A stretch of DNA of 59,047 nucleotides from JBBIWA01 sp037439425 (lineage in GTDB: Bacteria; Acidobacteriota; Blastocatellia; RBC074), in contig JBBIWA010000027.1 in assembly GCA_037439425.1 (NCBI GenBank), positions 1 to 59,047 of the forward strand, read 5' to 3'. Below the pieces are notes generated by a model. It saw only the letters and a program-made list of their open reading frames with translations. It did no database searches and was not told the origin of the DNA. Positions 32,802-41,333 of the stretch are shown here, in pieces. Positions within the stretch are counted from its first letter, which is position 1; every line of letters starts with the position of its first letter. The position numbers and the translations under genes are program-made.

Positions 32802-35261
32802 ATGTACGTTGAAGTCGCAATCCCTGTTCACGTTCACCAGACCTTCACTTACGCGCTTCCTGCCAGCCTGAGCGCCAGCGCGCAACCCGGTTGTCGCGTG
32901 CTGGTGCCTTTCGGCAAACAGCTACTGACGGGTTACATCGTCGAGCTTTATGAGTCACTTGAGGAAGCAGGTCTAGAGGTCGAAGGCTCTCAGATCAAAG
33001 AGGTCGAAGAACTCTTCGACACAGAGCCCCTGGTCACGCCCGAACTGCTGGAGCTGACCAGATGGATCGCCGATTATTACTACGCGCCGTGGGGCGAAGT
33101 CATCAAATCCTGTTTGCCCGCCGGCATCAATGCCGAAGCGGAGACGATGGTTTCGATCACCACTGAAGGCCGCGCGGCTCTCGCTGCTTCACTCGCCAAA
33201 CGCGCCCCCACTTCGAGCAAAGCGCAGGCGCTTGCGCTCATTGCTGAAAATGGGATGATCAGCGCGCGCGAGCTAGCCCGGCACTTCAACAAAGCGCGTG
33301 CTGCGGCCATCCTTCGTGGACTTGAACGAGAAGGTTATGTCACCATCACGCAGCAGATGCAAAGCGCTACCGTCAAGCCCAGGCGCCAGCAGGCGGTAAG
33401 GCTTATCAAGTGCGCCCTCGTCGAAGAGAGCAGCCCATTCACCGAATCGCAGCGGCGCGTCATTGAACACCTATTCAACTCGCCAGGGCCTGTCGCCTTT
33501 GCGCAACTGGCCGAAGCCGCCAACGTGAGCGCCTCAGTCATCCGCACGCTCGAACGTCGCGGCCTGGTTGAAATCTTCACCCGCGAGGTGCGGCGCGATC
33601 CGCTGGCTCATCTGAGAGACCACACGGAAGAGGAGATAGCGCTCACGCCGAAGCAGCAAGCTGCGCTCGATCAGATCCAGGCCAAGCTGAATGAAGGAGT
33701 CTACGCAGCTTTCTTGCTTCACGGAGTGACCGGTAGCGGGAAGACCGAGGTTTATCTGCGCGCCATGCGCGCGGCGCTGGAGAAAGGCAAGACCGCCTTG
33801 ATGCTGGTGCCAGAGATAGCGCTCACGCCGATGTTGGCGCGCCGCTTGAGCGCTTACTTTGGAGACGCGGTCGCGATTTTGCATTCCTCGCTTTCTGAGG
33901 GTGAGCGCCTGGATGAATGGAATCGCCTTCGTCAAGGCGAAGCGCGCGTCTGTCTTGGCGCGCGCTCAGCCGTCTTCGCTCCGCTTGAGAATCTCGGCCT
34001 CATCGTTGTGGACGAAGAGCACGAGGCTTCCTACAAACAGGAAGAGACGCCCCGCTATCACGGGCGCGACACGGCGATTATGCGCGCGGCCAAGGCAGAT
34101 GCGGTTATCATTTTGGGCAGCGCTACGCCTTCGATGGAATCGTTTCACAATGCGCAGACGGGCAAATACATCTATCTCAGACTCGATGAGCGCATCGGGG
34201 GTCGCGCTTTGGCCGAAGTTGAGGTCGTAGACATGCGCGAAGTCTTCGCGCGCCACGGCAAGCAGCAAGTCTTTTCGGACGAGATGAAGGCAGCCATTAA
34301 AGAGAACTTCGCGCGCGGTGAGCAGACGCTGGTGTTACTCAATCGGCGTGGTTACTGGTCATTTGTGCTCTGCCGTAGCTGCGGCCATCGGGTTCACTGC
34401 GCTAATTGCGATGTTACGCTGACGTATCACAAAAGCGAAGCGCGGTTGCTCTGTCACTACTGCGGCCATCAGGAGCGCGTGCCGCGCAGTTGTCCCAACT
34501 GCGATGGTTCCTATATCTACTACGTGGGTGAAGGAACAGAGCAGATTGAAGCGCTCTTGAAAGAGATGTATCCGCAGATGCGGATTGCGCGGCTGGATCG
34601 GGACACCACGCGGCGGCGCGGAGCATTTGAAAAACTGCTCGGCGAATTCGCTGGCGGCGACATTGATCTGATGGTGGGTACACAGATGATCGCCAAGGGG
34701 CACGACTTTCATAACGTCACGCTCGTCTGTGTGATCTCGGTGGATGTGGGACTGGGGCTACCCGACTTCCGCGCGGCGGAGCGCACCTTTCAACTGCTCA
34801 CTCAGGTTGCCGGGCGAGCTGGACGGGGTGAAAAGCCCGGGCGGGTGCTGATTCAGAGCTATCACCCTGAACATTACGCGCTGGAGCTGGCGCGCGCGCA
34901 GGTATACGAGAAGTTCTACGAACGCGAGATTCACTTCCGCCGCGAGATGCGCTACCCGCCATTCGTCGCGCTGATCAATCTTCTGGTCAGGCACAGCGAC
35001 TATGCGAAAGCCGCGAGTCTGGCCGTTGAACTGGCGCGCCAGCTCAAGCTGGCGGATACTGAGCGTGCCTTACGTGTCCTAGGGCCTGCGCCTGCTCCGC
35101 TCTCGCGCTTGAAGGGGGAGCATCGCTTGCAGGTTTTGATCAAGACGCGCAATCGGCGGCAGGCGCGCGAAGCGCTGGATCTGGCAATGCTCAGGTTGCG
35201 CGAAGAAGGATTTGACTGGCGCAGGATTACGGTTGAGGTGGATCCGGTGAGCTTGATGTAG
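32802..35261 (+). CDS. priA: Primosomal replication helicase PriA
   Basis: 819 residues. It restarts stalled replication forks. The N-terminal 3'-DNA-binding domain starts YVEVAIPVHVHQTFTYALP. The helicase has Walker A GVTGSGKTEVYLRAM (about residue 308), LIVVDEEHEASYKQEETPRYHGRDTA (about 400) and GTQMIAKGHDFHNV. The zinc region (about 523-571) shows CRSCGHRVHCANCDVTL and CHYCG with CPNC. No clear Shine-Dalgarno is seen. Degraded copies of its last ~50 codons lie downstream at 35661-35790 and 35939-36006. Confidence 0.96.
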   Translation: MYVEVAIPVHVHQTFTYALPASLSASAQPGCRVLVPFGKQLLTGYIVELYESLEEAGLEVEGSQIKEVEELFDTEPLVTPELLELTRWIADYYYAPWGEVIKSCLPAGINAEAETMVSITTEGRAALAASLAKRAPTSSKAQALALIAENGMISARELARHFNKARAAAILRGLEREGYVTITQQMQSATVKPRRQQAVRLIKCALVEESSPFTESQRRVIEHLFNSPGPVAFAQLAEAANVSASVIRTLERRGLVEIFTREVRRDPLAHLRDHTEEEIALTPKQQAALDQIQAKLNEGVYAAFLLHGVTGSGKTEVYLRAMRAALEKGKTALMLVPEIALTPMLARRLSAYFGDAVAILHSSLSEGERLDEWNRLRQGEARVCLGARSAVFAPLENLGLIVVDEEHEASYKQEETPRYHGRDTAIMRAAKADAVIILGSATPSMESFHNAQTGKYIYLRLDERIGGRALAEVEVVDMREVFARHGKQQVFSDEMKAAIKENFARGEQTLVLLNRRGYWSFVLCRSCGHRVHCANCDVTLTYHKSEARLLCHYCGHQERVPRSCPNCDGSYIYYVGEGTEQIEALLKEMYPQMRIARLDRDTTRRRGAFEKLLGEFAGGDIDLMVGTQMIAKGHDFHNVTLVCVISVDVGLGLPDFRAAERTFQLLTQVAGRAGRGEKPGRVLIQSYHPEHYALELARAQVYEKFYEREIHFRREMRYPPFVALINLLVRHSDYAKAASLAVELARQLKLADTERALRVLGPAPAPLSRLKGEHRLQVLIKTRNRRQAREALDLAMLRLREEGFDWRRITVEVDPVSLM

Positions 35262-35319
35262 CGACTCTGTGTTAAGCTCATCCTGGCAGATTTGCTTGTA
35301 GCAACGGAGGTTAGATCAC

Positions 35320-35604
35320 ATGGTAGCGGCAACGGAGCATTGTTATATCGTCATGGACGACCAGATTCTGGGCGGCGAACCAATCATCGAAGGAACGCGC
35401 ACTCCAGTGCGGGCGATCGTTGAGACCTGGCGTCTTGGGGTGCCGCCAGAAGAGATCCTTCATTACTTTCCTCATCTCACGCTGGCACAGGTCTTCGACG
35501 CTTTAAGTTACTACAGCGACCATCAAGATGAAATTAACGCCTATATCGAACGCAACCGCATTCCAGACGAGTTACTTGATCCATTGGTGAAAAATCTTGA
35601 GTAG
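35320..35604 (+). CDS. DUF433 protein (probable antitoxin)
   Basis: 94 residues. The family pattern is GGEPIIEGTRTPVRAIVETWRLGVPPEEILHYFPHLTLAQVFDALSYYSDHQDEINAYIERN. DUF433 proteins commonly pair with DUF5615 PIN-like proteins as antitoxin-toxin modules. CGGAGG lies 9 bp before the ATG. The partner toxin gene that should follow is truncated (35597-35770), leaving this as an orphan. Confidence 0.85.
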   Translation: MVAATEHCYIVMDDQILGGEPIIEGTRTPVRAIVETWRLGVPPEEILHYFPHLTLAQVFDALSYYSDHQDEINAYIERNRIPDELLDPLVKNLE

Positions 35605-35770
35605 CCTCTTTATCGAACTCTATCTGGATGAAGATGTCAGCGTGCTGGTAGCTGATTTCCCACTTGAAGGGCGAGCACTGCTTGCAGGTTTTGATCAAGA
35701 CGCACTGTCATTGTCAGGCGTAGAAGGCATTGGATGCAGCGATGCTCACATTGTGCGAAGAGGGATTTGA
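35597..35770 (+). pseudogene. Truncated DUF5615 toxin joined to a decayed priA 3'-end copy
   Basis: The frame starts at TTG 35597, overlapping the DUF433 stop, and reads SSLFIELYLDEDVSVLVADF, the N-terminus of a DUF5615 PIN-like toxin. After 35660 the sequence becomes a copy of the priA 3' end and the fused frame stops at TGA 35768-35770. The active-site half of the toxin is lost. The expected role, RNA cleavage by a PIN-like nuclease, is therefore gone. Confidence 0.7.
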
Positions 35771-35790
35771 TGAGCGAGTGATTACCTTGT
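35661..35790 (+). repeat. Degraded duplicate of the priA 3' end, copy A
   Basis: CTTGAAGGGCGAGCACTGC at 35663 aligns with priA from 35108, and the next 22 bases after that are identical to priA. Further matches are CAGGCG, GATGCTCA, TTGTGCGAAGAGGGATTTGA and GAGTGATTACC against 35160-35233 of priA. Substitutions and small indels destroy the reading frame. Confidence 0.75.
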
Positions 35791-35810
35791 CATTACCCAA
35801 ATTTTTGTAT

Positions 35811-35865
35811 GCCGATGCCACGAGCTGGCCTCGTGGAGCCTCACGCTGGTGGCTACGGCATCGGC
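35811..35865. repeat. Nested inverted repeat between the two priA-end copies
   Basis: GCCGATGCC (35811-35819) pairs perfectly with GGCATCGGC (35857-35865). Inside it CCACGAG (35818-35824) pairs with CTCGTGG (35830-35836). It could be a REP-like hairpin or the trace of an insertion. The non-genic stretch 35771-36171 also holds priA copy B. Confidence 0.5.
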
Positions 35866-35938
35866 CACTCAGGCGCGCGCCTAAGGTAGCCAACAACGTG
35901 AATCCCCCCGAGGTAAGCTCATGGCATTTTTAGTCGCC

Positions 35939-36006
35939 GCAAGTGAAAAGATTTGGGTGATGACAAGGTGATTACGGGTAAGGTGGAGCCAGTGAGCTTG
36001 ATGTGA
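35939..36006 (+). repeat. Degraded duplicate of the priA 3' end, copy B
   Basis: This 68-bp piece follows priA 35199-35261: GATTTGGGTGATGACAAGG aligns loosely with GATTTGACTGGCGCAGG, then GATTACGG, GAGGTGGA-like AAGGTGGAGCC and a near-identical end AGTGAGCTTGATGTGA. It is not a gene. Confidence 0.7.
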
Positions 36007-36171
36007 AATGAATTTTCTCTATGTGACTGAGGTGGGATTTGAGTTATTGGGTAATTAAGGGCAGACCGAGTTTGAACGATTTCGAGAATTGGCTGAAACC
36101 AGGGAAACCTGCCACTGGAATTGCCCCCCTAGTCCGTATCAAAACGCGGTTGACCCGAAAGAGGAGGATCA

Positions 36172-36516
36172 ATGATGAACGCAATTCAAGAAGCTGAGAA
36201 ACTGCTGTCCAGCATGACGCGCGCGGAAAAAGCGCAACTGCTTCAAATGCTCGTGCGCGATCTGGGAGATGCGTTTCCAGGAATCGAAAGCACCCCTGGC
36301 GTTTGCGGTGGTTCAGCGCGCATCGTCCGCACACGCATTCCCGTTTGGGTGCTGGAACAGTATAGAAGATTGGGCGCGAGTGAAGCTGACTTGTTGCGCG
36401 CCTATCCGGCGTTGCGCGCTGAAGACCTAGCTCATGCCTGGGCCTATGTCCGCTCGCACCGCGAAGAGATTGATGGAGAGATTCGGCAAAACGAAGAAGA
36501 TGACGAGGAAGATTGA
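36172..36516 (+). CDS. DUF433 protein (probable antitoxin) with N-terminal helical extension
   Basis: 114 residues. The first ~40 residues (EAEKLLSSMTRAEKAQLLQMLVRDLGDAF) form a helical extension. The DUF433 core follows: GVCGGSARIVRTRIPVWVLEQYRRLGASEADLLRAYPALRAEDLAHAWAYVRSHREEID, with an acidic tail EDDEED. GAGGAGG precedes the ATG pair at 36172. It is translationally adjacent to the DUF5615 gene, with its stop 2 bp before the next ATG. Confidence 0.88.
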   Translation: MMNAIQEAEKLLSSMTRAEKAQLLQMLVRDLGDAFPGIESTPGVCGGSARIVRTRIPVWVLEQYRRLGASEADLLRAYPALRAEDLAHAWAYVRSHREEIDGEIRQNEEDDEED

Positions 36517-36518
36517 AA

Positions 36519-36860
36519 ATGGCGCGGCTTTATTCTAACGAAAACTTTCCGCTTCCCGTCGTCGAAGAACTCCGCCGACTGGGACACGATGTGCTAACGA
36601 TCCAAGAGGCCGGCAAAGCCAACCAGGAAATTCCCGACGGCGAGGTGCTGACCTTTGCTTGCACTGAGAACCGGGCCCTTTTGACGCTCAATCGCAGAGA
36701 CTTCATCCGCTTACACCGCCAGCAGCCATCTCATTCGGAAATCATCGTCTGCGCTGCTGACCCCGACTTTGCGCGACAAACTAGGCGCATTCACGAGGCG
36801 ATTGCAGAGCGGCCACAACTTGACGGCCAACTTATTAGCGTGAATCGCCCGCCGCATTGA
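36519..36860 (+). CDS. DUF5615 PIN-like protein (probable toxin)
   Basis: 113 residues from ATG 36519. It has the family layout MARLYSNENFPLPVVEELRRLGHDVLTIQEAGKANQEIPDGEVL, then LLTLNRRDFIRLHRQQPSHSEIIVC. Conserved Asn/Glu (SNENF), Asp (IPDGEV) and Arg-Asp (NRRDF) stand at PIN-like acidic positions; the first is usually D-E-D/N. It forms a module with the DUF433 gene just before it. The toxin role is inferred from family pairing. Confidence 0.86.
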   Translation: MARLYSNENFPLPVVEELRRLGHDVLTIQEAGKANQEIPDGEVLTFACTENRALLTLNRRDFIRLHRQQPSHSEIIVCAADPDFARQTRRIHEAIAERPQLDGQLISVNRPPH

Positions 36861-36861
36861 A

Positions 36862-37005
36862 ACCGAAAATGGACAAGCCGCAGTAGAGGCGCGAGACGCG
36901 GAATTGAGAACCGCTTGCTCGGTAGACCTAGCGAGCGCCCGGGTTTACGTTCGTCTGCATCGGGAAGAGATTGGCAAACAGATTCAGGAGAAAGGAGCAA
37001 GATGA
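36862..37005 (+). pseudogene. Remnant of a further DUF433 gene (C-terminal part)
   Basis: The frame ending at TGA 37003-37005 reads VDLASARVYVRLHREEIGKQI and QEKGAR. This matches the DUF433 C-terminal helix seen in the intact copy (EDLAHAWAYVRSHREEIDGEI). There is no start, and the upstream part is not conserved. It is probably a leftover of another antitoxin copy. Confidence 0.6.
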
Positions 37006-37070
37006 TGGCGAAACCGAAGAAGGAAACCGCACCGCTCGCTTCCCCATCCGGACACCTGCCGCTCGCTCCC

Positions 37071-38180
37071 TTAGAGGACGCCTTCGACCGTCTCTTTGAT
37101 CAGCATATCTACAACCGCGCGCAGGTCGCCCGTCTCCTTGTAGACGCGCAATTGCCGGTCGGCACAGGTGCCGTTTTCGAGAATCGTATAGACGTAATTG
37201 ATCTCTTCGCGGCAGCTGAGCTCATCCACCACATCGTCAACGAACTCCAGCAATTCGCGGATCAGGTCGCGCACTGGCACCTCGATTTGCTTGCCGAAAT
37301 CAATCAGCTTGCCGTCCAATCCGTAGCGCGCGGCGCGCCACTTGTTTTCATTGATCAGCGCGCGGCGATAGAGACGAAATCCTAGATTCTGGCGGTAAAG
37401 CTTATAGAGCTTGGCCGTAATGGCTTGAAAGAGTGCTGCAATCGCAATCGTTTCGTCCACCTTAGAGGGGATGTCACAGACGCGGTATTCGAGAGTGGAG
37501 AAGAAAGGATGTGGCCGCACATCCCACCAGATCTTCTTACCGTTATCAATGCAGTTGGTCTTGACCAACAGTTGCAAATACCTCTCGTACTCTCCCCAGG
37601 TATTGAAGTAATCCGGGATCCCTGTGCGGGGGAAGGTCTTGAAGATTTCTGAACGGAAGCTCTTCCAACCAGTGTTGCGCCCGATCCAGAAAGGGGAACT
37701 GGTTGAGATGGCAAGAACGTGTGGCAGCATATAACGAGCTGCGTTCATGACGGCAATGGCGGCCTCCCGCTCGGCCACGCCTACGTGGACGTGCATGCCG
37801 AAGATCAGCAGCGCGCGCGCTGGCTGCTGCATCTCTTCGATCAACCTTTCATAGCGTTCGTGAGGAGTGATCTGCTGGTCGGCCCAATGTGAGATCGGAT
37901 GAGTAGAAGCGGCGACGATAGCCAGCCCTTTCCTTTGCGCCAGTTCTGCAATCGTGCGGCGCAAATGAATGACCTCGGCGCGCGCTTGCCTGGCGTTTTG
38001 GCAGATGCCGGTGCCGACCTCGACCATGGATTGGTGCATTTCGGGTTTGATCTGCTGGCCAAGGAGCAGGCGACCCTCTTCCAGGATCTCGCTGGCTCGA
38101 GACCTGAGTTCTCGGGTTTGTGGGTCTATGATCTGAAATTCTTCTTCGATCCCAATCGTGAATTCGTTGTCGAAAGCCAT
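37071..38180 (-). CDS. YbdK/GCS2-type carboxylate-amine ligase
   Basis: 369 residues, family glutamate-cysteine ligase type 2. Signatures are FTIGIEEEFQIIDPQTREL (Glu-rich ATP/Mg site), HQSMVEVGTGICQNARQAR, FGMHVHVGVAEREAAI, and WWDVRPHPFFSTLEYRVCDIPS. Such enzymes join an amine to a carboxylate through an acyl-phosphate; the substrate varies. GGAGG precedes the ATG. An ATP-grasp gene lies 115 bp upstream on the same strand, which suggests they act together. Confidence 0.9.
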   Translation of the reverse strand: MAFDNEFTIGIEEEFQIIDPQTRELRSRASEILEEGRLLLGQQIKPEMHQSMVEVGTGICQNARQARAEVIHLRRTIAELAQRKGLAIVAASTHPISHWADQQITPHERYERLIEEMQQPARALLIFGMHVHVGVAEREAAIAVMNAARYMLPHVLAISTSSPFWIGRNTGWKSFRSEIFKTFPRTGIPDYFNTWGEYERYLQLLVKTNCIDNGKKIWWDVRPHPFFSTLEYRVCDIPSKVDETIAIAALFQAITAKLYKLYRQNLGFRLYRRALINENKWRAARYGLDGKLIDFGKQIEVPVRDLIRELLEFVDDVVDELSCREEINYVYTILENGTCADRQLRVYKETGDLRAVVDMLIKETVEGVL

Positions 38181-38295
38181 GGGACCTCCATCGGTTGCCA
38201 GTCACTGTCTGTTTCCGGCTGTTGCTATCCGCGCTTCACTGCTCTCAGCTCACTCACTGGCTGGAGTGACAATGAGCTACTCCAGCGCGCACCAG

Positions 38296-39378
38296 TCATT
38301 GGTCTGGGTTCTCAGACGAGCGTCTGTCCTTGGTCACGTCGGTGATCTTCTCAAATACTTCTGAGATCATAGTGGAAGCTGAGTGTGCTACCTGTTCTAC
38401 TCCGGCGACAATCTCCTGGGCGAGCCCTTCTGCTACCGCAGACAAGTTCCCGCTTGCCTCCTGATTGAGGAAGCGATTCCAGCGATGATACCGCGCCGTT
38501 GGGGCGCCGTGTTTGGCATAATCCACCAGCATCCTGGAGACCTTCTCCAACACCCAGTTAAAATAGGGCTCCGTGACCGACCAGATGTCGGCATCGGGCG
38601 CCGGATTCATGAAATCAATCGCGTAGGGGATGCCATCCTGGATTGCGAATTCGACCGTGTTGAAGTCGTAACCCAACGCTTCGTTGAGCAACAAGGTATC
38701 GCGAACGATGCGATCTTCTAACTCCGGCGGTAATGGGTGCTCGGCGCGCGGCAGATAGCGGCGATTGGCTGGATCGTAGGGCATCACCAGAACTTCTTTC
38801 TTGCCCACACAGTAACACCGCACGTAGTCAGTAAAGTGAACGAATTGCTGCAGCATCATACACAGCGTGCCAGTGCGGTCGTAGCAGTGCCACAGCTCCT
38901 CCTTCGAGTGAATCTTGTAAACATCGCGCCAACCACCGCCGTCGATCGGTTTGAGAATGGCAGGTAGTCCGACATACTCGAGCAGGCTATCCCAGTCGAG
39001 CGGGAAGACCAAATTCCGCAATGAAGCATCAGTCACGCCTTCTCGATAGGCTTTCTGTGGCAGAAGCACCGTACGCGGGACCGCCACGCCCAGCTTGGTT
39101 GCCAGTGAGTAGTTGAAGAACTTATCATCGGCTGACCACCAGAAGGGGTTGTTCACGACAATGGTGCCGTTGAGCACCGCGTTCTTGAGGAAGGCACGGT
39201 AAAAGGGGATGTCGTGCGAGATCCGATCGAAGATCAATCGATAGTTGGTCTCTTGGCCCATCTTCACGCCGCCAATCTTGAGGTATTCGGCCGTGATGCC
39301 TAGATTCATCCCGTTGATCTTTTCGATGAGGGCTGGTGGAAAGGTATTCTCCATACCCACCAGAATTCCAATCTTCAT
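38296..39378 (-). CDS. ATP-grasp domain protein
   Basis: 360 residues from ATG 39378, after AGGGAG. It begins KIGILVGMENTFPPALIEKING. ATP-grasp features are PAILKPIDGGGWRDVYKIHSKEEL, the phosphate/adenine binding loop, MMLQQFVHFTDYVRCYCVG and the metal-binding end FNTVEFAIQDGIPYAIDFMNPAPDAD. The C-terminal ~60 residues are helical and not recognisable. It probably forms an amide or peptide bond with ATP. The pairing with YbdK suggests a two-ligase pathway for an unidentified product. Confidence 0.85.
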   Translation of the reverse strand: MKIGILVGMENTFPPALIEKINGMNLGITAEYLKIGGVKMGQETNYRLIFDRISHDIPFYRAFLKNAVLNGTIVVNNPFWWSADDKFFNYSLATKLGVAVPRTVLLPQKAYREGVTDASLRNLVFPLDWDSLLEYVGLPAILKPIDGGGWRDVYKIHSKEELWHCYDRTGTLCMMLQQFVHFTDYVRCYCVGKKEVLVMPYDPANRRYLPRAEHPLPPELEDRIVRDTLLLNEALGYDFNTVEFAIQDGIPYAIDFMNPAPDADIWSVTEPYFNWVLEKVSRMLVDYAKHGAPTARYHRWNRFLNQEASGNLSAVAEGLAQEIVAGVEQVAHSASTMISEVFEKITDVTKDRRSSENPDQ

Positions 39379-39521
39379 GGTTGACTCCCTAGGGACGAGT
39401 TTTGATCTTTGACCCACTCCTGACGCTCCTTCTAGGGTAGCAGTAGCCGGGTCTTGTGGGTTATCATTTTGTCACGTGAATTTGCGTAGTTTAGTTTTTC
39501 TCATGGAAGGTGTCAACTAAA

Positions 39522-40352
39522 ATGGACTTTAGGATCAGCGCGCACGCAGCTGCGCGACTCGTCTTCATATTGGTGCTGCTTACCTTCCTCTGGGTCTGGC
39601 TTGCTGCTTCAGGTGCAGAGGCCAGAACTGGTAAAGACCCGAGCGCGGAAGAACTGGTCGAACGAGCGATCCTCGTTTATGGCAGTCGCGCCGCGATCTA
39701 TACCGTTCAGCGCAACGGCATTCTCCGCAGCCAGGTCAAATTCATCACCCCCGAAGGCACGCGTGAGGGGAGGTCGGTGATGAAGTTTATTCGCAAACCG
39801 CTGCTGGCTGAAGACCTCCGGCTCATAGAGCTGGAACTACCAGACACCAAATTCGTCATCGGGTTCGACGGCAAACAGACCTGGAGTACATACAATGGTG
39901 AAAAGATAACCCCCAGTCCTGAGACAGTTGCCGCCTTCCGCGCTGCGCATATGCACAGCTATGAGGCTTTGTTGCGCTACAAGGAGAACCAGGCCAAGCT
40001 GCAATATGTCACCAGCAAACCATTCGGCCCCAACAATGAACTGGACGTCATTGATATGATCTATCCTGATGGGGCACGCACCCGTTATGAGATCAGCCGT
40101 CGCAGTGCGCGCATCATTTACCTGGAATACGAGATGAAGAGCTCACCGCAAGCCGAGCCCACCAAGTATCGGCTCTACTTCAAAGACTTCCAGTACATCC
40201 AGAATTCCCTGGTCCCATTCGTCACTATTGTCTTCGAGAATGGGCGCCAGGTTGAAGAACGGAAGATAGTCGAGGTGGCTTACAGTGTGCAGCTTGAGGA
40301 GAAAGTCTTCAAGGCTTCCGGTCAAGATGCTGAGGCGGCCACGAAGCCTTGA
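39522..40352 (+). CDS. Exported LolA-like protein of unknown function
   Basis: 276 residues. A signal segment (RLVFILVLLTFLWVWLAASGAEA) precedes a beta-rich region beginning AEELVERAILVYGSRAA with VQRNGILRSQVKF, then DGKQTWSTYNGEKITPSPE and VFENGRQVEERKIVEVAYSVQLEEKVFKA. The layout resembles outer-membrane lipoprotein-sorting folds, as in the tail of the 30219-32657 protein. ATG 39522 follows GGAAGG; GTG 39510 is an alternative. The function is unknown. Confidence 0.7.
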   Translation: MDFRISAHAAARLVFILVLLTFLWVWLAASGAEARTGKDPSAEELVERAILVYGSRAAIYTVQRNGILRSQVKFITPEGTREGRSVMKFIRKPLLAEDLRLIELELPDTKFVIGFDGKQTWSTYNGEKITPSPETVAAFRAAHMHSYEALLRYKENQAKLQYVTSKPFGPNNELDVIDMIYPDGARTRYEISRRSARIIYLEYEMKSSPQAEPTKYRLYFKDFQYIQNSLVPFVTIVFENGRQVEERKIVEVAYSVQLEEKVFKASGQDAEAATKP

Positions 40353-40380
40353 GAAAGGGGCCGTTTCTTCCCCTCTCTTC

Positions 40381-40414
40381 CGCCCTCTCTTTGCAGTCCA
40401 CTTTAGAGAGGGCG
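40381..40414. terminator. Perfect 9-bp inverted repeat between convergent genes
   Basis: CGCCCTCTC (40381-40389) and GAGAGGGCG (40406-40414) flank a 16-nt loop. It lies between the LolA-like gene and prmC and overlaps the last prmC codons. CTTT tracts follow only weakly, so it may be a modest bidirectional terminator. Confidence 0.45.
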
Positions 40415-41281
40415 CTGTAAGACGATGGTCCGCGGGATGGCTTGCCAATCTGCCAGGATGCGCGGCTCGCTCCAGATACTGCGATCAACCAGCGCGGTTA
40501 TCTCTTCCGCTTGCGCATATCCCATCTCACAGATGAGAAATCCGCCTGCTCTGAGACGAGCGGGCGCTTCTTTGAATAAGCGACGGTAAAAACTTAACCC
40601 GTCGGCAGCATCCGTCAGTGCGATACGCGGTTCCCAATCGCGAACCTCGCGCTGGAGCGAAGCCAGGTCGCGCGCGGCCACATAAGGCGGGTTGGAGATG
40701 ATAAAGTCAGCAAACGGCTCATTGCGGAAGGCTTCAAGCAAATCAGCAGCGACGAATCGGATGCGGTTAGCCAGGTTGTGGCGCGCGGCATTGCGCCGAG
40801 CGACCGCCAGCGCGGCCAGCGAAATGTCACTGGCGATCACCACTGCGTTATTGAGCTCGCGCGCCAGCGTGATGGCAAGGCAACCGGAGCCGGTGCCGAT
40901 GTCCACGATCAAAGGGCGCCACTTGTGATTGCCGGCAGCAGGCTGGACCAGGTGGAGCACCTCTTCGACAATCAGTTCAGTTTCAGGTCGCGGGATTAAG
41001 ACCTCCGGGGTGACCTCGAAATCTAAGCCGAAGAATTCCTGATGCCCAACGATATATTGCAACGGTTCGCCCGCTGCCCGGCGCGCAATCAATCCCTCAT
41101 ATTTTGCCAGGATCGGATCACTCAGCCTCTGCTGGAGGTTGATAATCAGGTAGGTGCGATCACAGCCCAGCGCTGCAGCCAGCAGCGATTGAGCGGCCAG
41201 TTGGGGATCGGGAACCGAGGCCGCGCGCAACTTCTCGGCCGCGCGGCGAAGCGTTTCAGCAATGGTGAGTGCCTCTGACAT
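40403..41281 (-). CDS. prmC: Release factor glutamine methyltransferase
   Basis: 292 residues. It methylates the GGQ glutamine of RF1 and RF2. Signatures are LIPRPETELIVEEVL, the SAM motif VDIGTGSGCLAITLARE and the catalytic NPPY in FIISNPPYVAARD. It directly follows prfA, its substrate gene, with a 52-bp spacer, the typical arrangement. Confidence 0.95.
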   Translation of the reverse strand: MSEALTIAETLRRAAEKLRAASVPDPQLAAQSLLAAALGCDRTYLIINLQQRLSDPILAKYEGLIARRAAGEPLQYIVGHQEFFGLDFEVTPEVLIPRPETELIVEEVLHLVQPAAGNHKWRPLIVDIGTGSGCLAITLARELNNAVVIASDISLAALAVARRNAARHNLANRIRFVAADLLEAFRNEPFADFIISNPPYVAARDLASLQREVRDWEPRIALTDAADGLSFYRRLFKEAPARLRAGGFLICEMGYAQAEEITALVDRSIWSEPRILADWQAIPRTIVLQRPL

Positions 41282-41333
41282 GGCGAAGGTGAGAGAGGAA
41301 GTGAGGGGCCAGGCACAGACCTGCTTTTACCCC

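Noticed and set aside
36915..37385. 156-residue plus-strand frame
   Set aside because: Most of it is antisense to the YbdK gene. Its first part overlaps the DUF433 tail remnant in another frame.
37071..38180. Classic glutathione-synthesis GshA call
   Set aside because: The protein has the YbdK/GCS2 pattern, but no evidence ties it to cysteine as substrate, so only the broader ligase family is claimed.
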